DNA of 14,279 nt, taken from positions 298,886 to 313,164 of the forward strand of contig NW_003141316.1 in NCBI RefSeq assembly GCF_000003605.2. Reading direction: 5' to 3'. The number at the start of each line of letters is the position of its first letter. Within the stretch, counting starts at the first letter, position 1. The position numbers and the translations under genes are program-made. The notes beneath the pieces were generated by a model. The model saw only the letters and a program-made list of their open reading frames with translations, did not search any database and was not told the DNA's origin. Source of the DNA: Saccoglossus kowalevskii (taxonomy: Eukaryota > Hemichordata > Enteropneusta > Harrimaniidae). Positions 1 to 10,800 of the stretch are shown here, in pieces.

Positions 1-271
1 ATTAATGAATATTCATGAGCACAGAAACTGCTACGTCATGAATAAATTAGCATAATTAAAAAAAATTGCATAAAGTGTAGGTACGTCTTCTGGAGTCCTG
101 CCCCGGTGACTCATAATGAACCCTCTTACCAAATTGCCAATTGAACTTTCAAGTCATAAAAATATTTCTTGAGCTGCGCACTTCCGTGCTGCCGTACAAT
201 ATTTTTCTTCATGAAAATTTCCTAGCAACATCAGGTGACAATGTGTCTGGACCCCAAATACACTAAAATTA
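1..271. other. Upstream AT-rich sequence, no gene seen
   Basis: I see no convincing coding exon, RNA gene or transposon end here. The sequence is AT-rich with scattered short palindromes only. Confidence 0.5.
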
Positions 272-478
272 CTGTGGAATACTTTATTTTCGCTGGAATT
301 AATTTTCGCTGAAAAGGCATTTTGAGCATTTTATATGGAATTTATTTTCACTGTTTTTTGATGAGTTTAATGTGAAAAATATGAAAAAAAGTATATTCGC
401 TGGATTTTATTTTCACGGAATAATCCTTCAGTGAAAATAGCGAAAATAAATTCCAATCGAAAATAAAGTATTCTACAG
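272..478. mobile_element. MITE-like element, copy 1
   Basis: The ends are inverted copies of each other: CTGTGGAATACTTTATTTTC on the left and the complement of CTGTAGAATACTTTATTTTC on the right, followed inward by a second inverted TTTATTTTCGC block. TA dinucleotides flank both ends (270-271 and 479-480), as in Tc1/mariner-type target duplications. It is 207 bp, with no coding capacity, and is a diverged reverse complement of the copy at 614-797. Confidence 0.8.
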
Positions 479-613
479 TACTCAAAAATTATTTTAATGA
501 CCATAGATACACCATTAAAACGGCACAGAAACCTTCCGATATGGCGTTTCCAGGTCGATCGCCTGTGTGTGCTTCCTCTTGTTCATTTTTTCTAGAAAAC
601 CCTGCTAAATATA

Positions 614-797
614 CTGTAGAATACTTTATTTTCGCTTTGAATTTATTTTCGCTTATGGGGATGATTCTGTGAAAATAAAATCCAGCGAATATATTTTTTT
701 TCCTGTATTTCACATTAAACTCATAACAAATCAGTGAAAATAAATTCCATACAAAACGTCCAAAAAGCCTTTTCAGCGAAAATAAAGTATTCTACAG
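614..797. mobile_element. MITE-like element, copy 2 (opposite orientation)
   Basis: It has the same CTGTAGAATACTTTATTTTC termini as copy 1, flanked by TA at 612-613 and 798-799. Inner blocks such as TTTTCACATTAAACTCAT-type sequence appear here in the reverse orientation to copy 1. The 184-bp element is non-coding, so it must have been moved by a transposase encoded elsewhere. Confidence 0.8.
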
Positions 798-999
798 TAT
801 ACGAGAAACAAAACAAAATGAAATATAGTATGCAAATAAGTTTGCTTATATAGTAAATAATTTGGATTGCTGAACACATGGTTGTTAATATATTTTTTTA
901 AATATCACCTTCTTCTTTTGAAAAGTTTGCTAGTATACACCTGTTATCATTTCTAGTACAAACATATTTATAAATTTCAATTCTAAATGAGAGGTTTCT

Positions 1000-1011
1000 A
1001 TTGGCCAATGG
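1000..1011. promoter_or_regulatory. Double CCAAT palindrome, possible TERT promoter element
   Basis: ATTGGCCAAT is a perfect palindrome holding two CCAAT boxes, about 700 bp before the first recognisable TERT exon. NF-Y is the known binder of such boxes. Its role here is a guess: no transcription start can be placed from sequence. The rest of 798-1130 shows nothing else I can name. Confidence 0.15.
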
Positions 1012-1130
1012 AATTACATTGGCACCCCACCTCCAGTACATGTTGATGTCTGACCTGGCTTTAGTTGATAATTTCGACTAGCTCAGCTCACACAGAAAAA
1101 TATTCCTCTGTGACGTAAATGTGAACCAAA

Positions 1131-1384
1131 TCTGATTAAAATACATGTAAGAACCTAGTTTGGGCTTTTTTTTTGTTTTTTTTGTGTTAATATATGTTTT
1201 CATATATATATTTTTTTTATTTATTTGCTGGTATTTTTTAAAGTTTTGGTAATCATGAAAGCCCACACACTTAAAAAAATACCAGCAAATAAATTGAAAA
1301 ATAAAAGAATAAAATATATGAAAAAAATAGGAATGACAACAAAAAAGAAAAAAAAGCCCAAACTAGGATCTTATTTTAATCAGA
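1131..1384. repeat. 254-bp fold-back inverted repeat
   Basis: The left arm, TCTGATTAAAATA then CCTAGTTTGGGC and TTTATTTGCTGGTATTTTTT, recurs in inverse order and complement in the right arm (AAAAAATACCAGCAAATAAA, GCCCAAACTAGG, TATTTTAATCAGA). The loop is only about 25 nt near 1245-1270. It is a long imperfect hairpin, probably a fold-back MITE; I see no clear target duplication. Confidence 0.85.
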
Positions 1385-1723
1385 TGATGTGAACCATACA
1401 CTCAATGATTAGCTGGTTGTGTTCAACTGTCATTTAATTATTAGTAAAAAATTAATGAATATTTCTTTTAATATTAAGTGTTGCATAGAATGGCTTCTTA
1501 CAATAAATTTGATTTTGAAAGATAAATTGATCAACCTGGCAATTTATTCATAGAATATATATTACTTAATTTCTAAACATGCCACTGATATTGTGATATT
1601 TCAAGCCATTTTGAAATCTTTTCTATGCCGGAACTTGTTTTTGTGACTGCTATTTTTTCTACCCTATAGCTGAACATTTACAAGTCTGAAATGGATTTCT
1701 TTTTTTTGCAGATAACAGTCAAA

Positions 1724-1839
1724 ATGCAAACTTTAAAATGTTTGTACAAGAAGACTGCTACATTAAAAGATTACATTTTATTATTAGACAAAGATAATAA
1801 ACTGTTACAGCCATTGGTTCAGGAGTCTGATAATGCAGA
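1724..1839 (+). CDS. TERT: TERT exon 1: start of TEN domain
   Basis: Residues 1-38 plus two bases. The peptide MQTLKCLYKKTATLKDYILL matches the start of vertebrate TEN domains, where a basic YR/K..LP/TL segment precedes a hydrophobic helix. The donor is GCAGA|GTAGGT; the alternative GT four bases on would leave an in-frame TAG, so the earlier one is chosen, and the Glu codon GA|A is completed by exon 2. A strong acceptor (T-run then GCAG at 1708-1711) lies just upstream, so the ATG at 1724 may follow an exon in the 5' leader. An in-frame ATG also occurs at 1691, with an in-frame TAG at 1667-1669 before it. Confidence 0.8.
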
Positions 1840-4800
1840 GTAGGTAGTATTCATTGTGGGTATTAATCGATAATAAATCTTCTTAATGTTGTGAGATAAA
1901 TTTCTGTGAGTCAGAAAATTGTGAATTTTAGTAGCAATAAACTGATTTCCTTGTGAAACTGGCTTTCAAAGACTTTACCAAATGTCATCCTTACTATTAT
2001 TAGATAAATAGATAGTGATGACATCATTTGAACTGAAACACAAGAAATGATGACATCATTTTCACAGAAACACAAAAAATTATGACGTTGTTTGCACAGA
2101 AACACAACAAATTATGACATCATTTGCGTAGAAACATAATGAATATCATTTACAATGCAACATGCAAAAAGACTTCACTTGCACTTTAACAAAAATATGA
2201 AATTAGTTTAAAACACAGAATGGTGACATTATTTGCATTGAAACAAAAGGATTGATGACATCAATTGCACTATTGGATAAAATTCTAATATTATTTGCAT
2301 TGAAACACGAAGAATTACATCACTTGTACTATAACACAAAGAATGATGACATCATTATCATTGAACATTATCTATGCACCAAAATGCAAATGTTGAAATT
2401 TGCACTAAAGAATTTGCATACAAAGAATGACTAACTCGGTTACATAAAATGCACCTAACCATGTACCACAATGCACCTTGGAAGTACCATATTGTACCAT
2501 AGGAGTAAAACCATGCACCATGGGATCACCACAATGCACCATGGGATCACCATAATGCACCATGGGATCACCACAATGCACCATGGGATCACCACAATGC
2601 ACCATGGGATCACCACAATGCATCATGGGATCACCACAATGCACCATGGGATCACCACAATGCATCATGGGATTACCACAATGCACCATGGGATCACCAC
2701 AATGCACCATGGGATCACCACAATGCACCATGGGATCACCACAATGCACCATGGGATCACCACAATGCACCATGGGATCACCACAATGCATCATGGGATC
2801 ACCACAATGCACCATGGGATCACCACAATGCATCATGGGATCACCACAATGCACCATGGGATCACCACAATGCACCATGGGATCACCACAATGCACCATG
2901 GGCATATTGTAACAGTGATGTCTCTCATAAGATAAAATAAAATAAAATTGTCCTTTTCTTCAATTTTTCAGATACAAATATTTTCTGCAGTCAACAATTG
3001 TTGGTTGGAATGAAAACTACAAAGGAGAGTTTACTTTTGAACAGTTTTCTTATTTAAAAGATATCATTTCAAGATTAGATCCAGTAAGTTTTTTTCCTTT
3101 CCAATGATAAAGTCAATCCCTATTTCCTGAATACAGAACTGATACTGGCCTGCATTTACTAGTGTAGCAGCCACAGAACTAAACTGTGTGTATTTGTGAA
3201 GGTGTTTTTTTGTGCCACATATATGTATGTTCCTCCAGATTTAGTGCCTTTATTCATGCTTGTATTTTAGATCATATTTAAAATAGATGATGTTTTTAAG
3301 TTTTATTATCAGCAAAATTTAGTTTGAAGCCATTGTGTTGAGTTTTATGTGTTTGTTATAAAGATAAAAGGTATGGTATTCTCAAGATATCTGCTTTGCC
3401 AAAACCCAAACATCACCTTAGCAGATACTAGCTTTGGTTGAGTTTTTCATCATTCTTACCATGTCATCAAATCACTGAATCAAATAGAGATTATATTATA
3501 AATCTATATTCTATGTGAAGCAATTTTAACTAAGATTAGTCAAACATTACGTACTTACTAGGTTAGTTGTGCTTAGCACACTACCAATGCAGAATTCAAA
3601 CATCAAAAAATTGATCTATTGCAGTGAAAAAATTTAAATATTTTATGATGAGTACAATGTGTCCGAATTTGATCAGTATATCTCATAAATGCTAAATAAA
3701 AATATGAATATGAATAAAATAAAAATGAAATAAAATATGAATTCGTCTTATTTAAACATTGTTTGCTGACACCATTTTTCCAATTGTATTCTCCAAATGC
3801 CGAAATAATGAAATTTATTGCAATTACAGTATTTAAAATAATCTTTATTTTCTGATTTCTTTTTAGTTTCAGTGCAAAAAGAACTCAGCTACCAATATGA
3901 AGACTGATGTATGGGAAACACTATTAGAACGGTATGGCTGTTTATGACCTTTGACTTGATGGCACTCCATACTTCCTTTCCTGGCGTTCGCAATTTATTC
4001 ACACATATTACATTTATACACAATATTTATTAATAATAACAGATTAATATTATATCAGATCGACAGTTTAATTCAGTCTATGAAAACTTCAGAACTTATT
4101 CTGTTGAGCTGAAAACCAGTATTCGGCAAAATTAAAGTACAGTTCTTAATTGGACTGAGAAATACCCAAAAGTTTCAACTGATATCTTTCTATTGATTGG
4201 GTGTAAGGTGAGTATAGTTACACTATGAAAAATGTCTATCACCTCAGTGAATTTGTAAACTTTGCTGTAATGTCACAAGGACCACATTACAATTGTATTT
4301 TTTCAGAGTTGGGGATGATGTCATCACTCATCTATTAAAATACCCAAGTATGTTTACGTCAACAGTTGGTAATTCATTTATTCAGATTTCAGGTAAATAT
4401 ATTGTCTTTTTATCGTCAGTCCAACACACATGTACATAATGGTGCTCAGCAAAAAATTAAAGGCAGTGGTTGTCATGCTACGCTTTTATGGAATATGGTT
4501 TTGACTATAAAAATAAAAGTGATATCAAGGTTTTACTAGGTAGTTTCTGGAAGGATTTGAAACATAGACGAATTGTTAAAGAAGATAAAGTCAGTATTTA
4601 GTACACATCATGTCCAGATCAAAACTCGCGTTAAAAAAAAACTTTGTGCTTGTCACTGGGAAGACACAACAAAAAACCATACATTGATATATTGATCCTA
4701 AAAAAATTAGTAAATTAGTTATAAGAAATTGTAATTTTCTAAAAAAAATAATAGTAAAAACAAATTTTAAGGAAGTTGTTTTCCACATTAGTTTTTTTCT

Positions 4801-7800
4801 TGACTTCAGAAGCTCCCTACATCCACATACAGTATTTATTTTTATCTTAAATACCTCACTCTCCAGCAGTCACTAAGATGACAACTCGATTTGCAAAATT
4901 TGATTATGACTTAAGATTCCCATAAAAGCAGTCATGTTAGAGGGCACACGGTCATCAAATCCAGGAACAAAAATAGCACACTGGAGAATCACTTGATGTG
5001 CATTTCTAAATAGTAGACACGTAACTGAACCCTGGACCTCTTGATATATTACATACAACGCATCAATATTAATATGCAAATGCATAAAATGATGTCAGTC
5101 TCTAAAATCATCAGATTCATATGTCTGTTTTTCATGGCAGGTGCTGATATTCATAAATTGAAAAGCAGTGTTTCTTCTGAGAGGTGAGTTTATGTTATGT
5201 CTTGTGAATGTGCGTGGCTTTTCTCACACTAGAATAGTAGAGGTTCATGAACAAATCTAAAATAGGTAAAGGTTTGTTAATAAAGAAACTTAGTATGCAA
5301 TGTAAACAATAGCATGTATTGTTTCACTAGGAACTTAAAATCCTAGTGAATATGCTTATCAAATCTTCTGAAGTTAATCCTTTCACCACAGAACTTACAA
5401 TGTACTTGCCCAAATTTGTCTGCAATTTTTCCTTATATTTCTGGAAACCAACGATTAAATTTGAATAAATTTTTAGTTTTTACTCAAAAAAGAAAGTGCA
5501 GACTATAAACAGGACTATTTTGTGAATTTTGATGAAAAGAACTGGAGGTGAAAAGGTTAAACCATGGAGGTAAAAAGAGAAGGAGTCACAGCCAAGCTTA
5601 GATCAGAGGTACCAGGATGGTTGCCGCTGTTTGTACATAGATCAGGGAGTTTATTTGCCGAACGGATCAAGGAGAACAGTTTCCTCTTAGCGCATTGAGG
5701 ATTACCACATATTAGCATACTACGGACGCCTTCGGCAGCACTCGGCGATTTTCGTGACAATTCTAGTCAAATTCATATAAACAAATATGGCGACGATCGA
5801 TAACGCGCACGAGTTTGACTACGATGCTGAAACTGCTATATCCTTAAATTCAGAAGACGTAAACGAAATCGAAGAGCATATTACAGACGAAGAATTTTTT
5901 GCATATGCTGTGAACGAAATGATTGCACAAAAACAAAAAAATGCAGCGATTTTCTTGTACATGGTGTATAAAGAAAATTGACGCACTGCCATAGGAAGTA
6001 TGACATACACGGGATATAAACTTCAAAAAGTGTCATTTCGAACCTCAAAATTCAGTCTCTGGTACAACGCGGTGCGGTCCATGTCATGCATCATTGCAAG
6101 GAACATTAAACGATTTTTATTTTGGACTAAAAAACAGTACTAGCAAGGTTTCGAAACATTACAATATTACCGATTCAAAAATACAACGAAAAATGTGCTG
6201 AAAAACGAAAAATTACATAAACTTAACATGAAATTCTGGGATTTTCAAAATCCTAACTTTCCCGTTCTCACAAACACCATTCCTCTACGTATAAAAGATC
6301 TGCGCATGCTTTATGTCCTTTGGCTTTTACTGCGACACTGTAAAACAAGACTTTGGAGTGCGTACTGTACGCAGCAACACTTGAGAGAAATGACGCGTCG
6401 GCGACGATCCTGAGGTGAAAGGACGATAAATTATAGGATTAAACTTGGTTAAAACAAAAGTTCAGGAGGATTATTTTGGCTGTGACTCCTTCTCTTTTTA
6501 CCTCCATGGTTAAACCCAGGGATGCTGCACTGTCTGTGTTTTGAAAACACACATACTAAACCATTCAGCTAAGTGACTGGTTATATTGTAAATGAGTGAG
6601 GCAGTTAGCTGACTGACTGAGTAGGAGTATTCAGAGATGTCTACCCAGAGTAATATTAGTTCTATTATTTAAATTTCAGCAATATAGACAAAATGAGTAT
6701 GTTTTATGCTAAAACAACAAAAGAAAAACTTCCAAAGTCATGTAAGTAATTTATTTATAATTAATATTAATTCACAGGACTTTATGAGGAACATGGTATC
6801 TTGGACCAAGGGTATCTGGGTTGGTCACAACACATCTGTGTTAGCTTCATAACATCTGGGTTCCTCATGTTTATGCATTCAGTTCTCATTTTGCTTGTCT
6901 TTCCAAGCACAGCAGAAAATTGAAATTTAATTTATTTCATTGATTTATTTTTGAATGCTCGTCAAATAGAATACTTTTGGATTTTTTTTTGTTTTTAGTT
7001 AAATTAAGTGAATATAATGCATCTATAAGTGGTGCTTTAAATCTATTGTCCTCAATATATACCAAAGAGAAGTTGTACAAAAAGACAAAGAACAAAAAGG
7101 TGAGAATTATACAAAAATAACTATTTAATAATGATGAATTCATAATTTGTTAGTTTTAAATAACTGTTATATGAATAGAAACTCATGATGTCAGGGTTTG
7201 CGCTAGTTGGTCAGCAAGACGAGTCTCACTTCTTGAAATTTGACCCTGGACAACTTTATTAGAGACTGGACCCCAGCATGCCTGAAAAACTGGCTCCCTC
7301 TTCAATAATTGGAGTCAGGGAAGCAAAATATGGGGTTAACGCAATCCCTGTGATGTTGTTATAAATTTGAACAAATAAAAACGAAATTATACAACTGAGT
7401 ATAGTACCGACTGAATCTACAAAATGAAACAATTTTCATTCCCACCAACGACTGTTGTCTTACTGAATATTGTTCAATAGTTACACCTACATATTCACAA
7501 TTGGCCAACTACTGGTAACTTCATCCTGATATTTTGTTTAGTTTGCTCACAACTCTTTTGCATTTGTCAAGTATTAGTTATATGACAGGACAAAATAAAT
7601 GTCATTGTCTCCTTCAGTGTTATTTTGACGTAATCAGCTGAGGTTAGCTTGACCCAACTTATTCCAACACATACATGTAACAAACCAGTCAGAAAATATG
7701 AAAAAACATAACTTTCTAATAAAACAGCAATTACATTTTCTTTTCTTAACATTGACATATGCTGTCTTGTTTTGCCGTGTTTCTCATGCTGTTCTTGGTA

Positions 7801-10800
7801 TTTGGGTATTTGAATTTCTGAATATCATAGAGCAATTTTTAACACCCCTGTTGCTACTATAATTTTGTGCACAAATTTGTTATTTTATTCAGTTTTAAAC
7901 TAATCACTAATAATTGCATATAAATCTGTAAATAATTGAAACATTCCAGGTACAAAGAATGCATCCAAGATTTTTAGAGTTGAAAAAATTGATGATTAGA
8001 CTTCTACAAAAACATCGGTATGTATCTTGCTATGACAGAATTCGATATTATTTATGAATGTAGATTTAAATCCTTTTTTTAACAGAATTAAGTATCACCA
8101 TTCTGTGAAAGGTGACAAAAGTAGGAGGTTGTAAAACGGTGTCACAAGTCATCACACTGTATTGACCATATGTCATTGCACTGTATAGTATATCATATCA
8201 TAATAACCAAAATGTTATTAAAGCGGGGGAGTCGTCACCTGCGCATGCGTCAGATGGCCATAGCGTGTCATTGTTTATAAACAAGCGTCTACCCATGAAC
8301 CTTTGCTTTTTTAGCGTGTGTTGTTATCGGCGCTTGGGAGTCGATTCCCGTGCATGCGCAGATGATGGCCCTCTCGCTTAAATACAAGTAGGAAAGTATA
8401 TTTACAGATCTTTTGAAATCAGAAATAAAAATTCCTTATAAAATCATTACTATCGGTACTTTCATTAACTACCGGTATTACTTTTATCTTATTATTAACT
8501 AACTCAACTTTCTTTTATTACCTTATTGCTGTAGACTAATAAGAAGATTGTATATCTAAGGATGCAATAAAGATTATTATGTAAAGTCATCGACAATCAA
8601 ATGTATTCCACATAGTGACTGTGTTATAACAAATCAATGCTGTTAAATATACAATAAAACCATCTAAGCACTACTAATCACTAATCACCAATAATCACCA
8701 ATAAACTTAAAATAATAATTTGTAATATAATAAAATAAACAAAATTAATAAACCGAAAGTATTCATTCAATTTGAAATGTTGATCTAACTAAAATTTAAC
8801 ATGTTGTTTTCACAGACATTGTAATTATCATATCTTGTTGAACCGATACTGTCCTGCCTCAAAGTCAAAAAGTAAGAATGTTTTTATTGAATTGTAATTA
8901 TTATGAATATAGACCTAATTTGTATTTTTTGTAAATTTTATATCATGTAGTACTGAACTAAAATGTACTTTCTGATAACAAATTAACATGCATGGGGATG
9001 TTTGTGCTATGCATATGCACATAGTACCTAGGTAGCTGGCTATGCATATTCAGATAGTGCTAAGGCGGCTGCATTGCTTTGCATATGCAAACAGCACACA
9101 GACAGCTAATGATCTACCAAAGTTCACTTTCAAGCAATTTGCTTGATACTGGATTCAGCTGATTACCCCACCCTGGGCGATCTCATGGAGGATTTGATTT
9201 TTTTTTAGAAATGTGTGGACCTCAAGATCACCCAGGCGATCTTTTGGCAGATATTACCAACCCCATCTTGTCTGGAAAAATAACCAAATAAAAAAAAAAA
9301 AAAAAAATATGGCGACGGTGGGACACCCATCACGAAATTACGTGGATATAAAGAAAAGCAGGTCAACTCGATTAGTAAATGTAAAACAAGTGCCTATTAA
9401 CTTTGTTACATTTATGGCATAAAAATTAACAGTACTAGTATTATAGCTTGGGGTGGGATAGAGTCTGCATTTCATTCATTATTAATTGAATAACAACTTA
9501 GGAATCACTATTTCTTTCCTGTCTGCATAATAAGACATTTACATAGTCAAAAAATCAAGAATTCATTCAGACGAATCACAGAAAATAAATACCAATGTGA
9601 TAGAATGTGAAAATCTAATGAAATTAATGACAAATGTTCAGAACACACTGATAAATTTCATTACTGGATTAGTTAATTAAAAATCATTGTCAAAGTCCTG
9701 ATCTGGATCTGTGCTGTCCACAAAAACCTGCAGAGCTGCTGTGATATCCTCGTTGTCTGATACATCTGTAATTTCATTTTCGCTAAAAGAGTCCATAAAA
9801 CTGAAGTCATCGCTGGCATTATCGAGGGTAGTTTGATAAATACATGTCTTGTTCACCATTGCATTTGCTATATTAGAAGTGCATCTCCAAATGAAGCATG
9901 TGTGTATAACCAAAATCACAAAATTGCTAAATTGTGAATTATTAAAATATTGCCGGTATTTATTTTATACAAATATGTTTTTTCTCATTTGGTATCACAA
10001 AAGTAATTTTAGTCCCCATTTTGAGGAAGTCCAAATATTAGAACTTAGAACCTCACGTACATTATGAAATACATTACATATGCACTTCCACAATCTAATA
10101 AATGATGGCTGAATGGTGGCCATTTTTGTGCGAAAATTAATCAAATCAAGCATTTCTGCAATTCTGGATCTCACTGAAATTCAGTTCAATTGAGATATGA
10201 TAGTATATTTACTGCTCTTTTCATACTTACATGAAAAAAGTCAGCATAAATGTTGTGTAGCTAAAATGTATATTACAGATGTAGTTGTGAAGCATAAAAT
10301 TAAAGAGTCGTTTTTTGTTTAACTAAACTCTACAGAAAAGAACTTTCTTATACATCTCAGAGTTCATTTTGAATTGAACTTTGTTGTTTTTTTCACTGAA
10401 GCCAATATTTTGAAACACCAAGCAGAAACAAACATAAATCATTCAAATAAATCCTTACTTATTTTTGTCTTGACAGAATCACAGAACAGAGAGATCCGAT
10501 GCAGAATTCTTTTATCTAAATACACTAGATCACATGATGTATATTGTTATATTAGAGCGGTTGTCTACAAACTTATTCCCAGGAAGTTATGGGGCTCTAA
10601 TCACAACAGGGAAGCATTCCTGAGGAGTATCCTTTTGTATAAATTATTCACAAGCATATCTTTGAGTTTTGAATGTCATTATTTTACTTTGCCTTAAGTG
10701 TTGGTGCTACATTTTGCATATTTTTGACCACCTTATAAGAATCATTGCAGTTACTCTGCCTGTGTGTGTTATTTTGCACGGATGATGCATGGAGCCCTTT

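Noticed and set aside
2405-2905. Long ORFs on both strands with heptad repeats (MVHCGDP, MHHGITT).
   Set aside because: They are produced by the 21-bp minisatellite, whose unit is a multiple of three and lacks stops; the array lies inside TERT intron 1.
3271-3324. Possible extra TEN exon after TGTATTTTAG, reading IIFKIDDVFKFYYQQN.
   Set aside because: No good donor before the TGA and no similarity to the missing KNVLAFG segment.
4591-5085. Two short - strand ORFs in intron 4.
   Set aside because: No domain, no splice or start context, and length expected by chance.
9213-9422. + strand ORF running through a poly-A stretch, and a possible SINE ending there.
   Set aside because: The lysine run is the poly-A itself; no target duplication, tRNA-like head or Pol III boxes could be found.
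10374-10697. A 107-codon ORF as a separate gene.
   Set aside because: Only its middle is coding: it is TERT exon 10 (10477-10626) with intron read-through on both sides.
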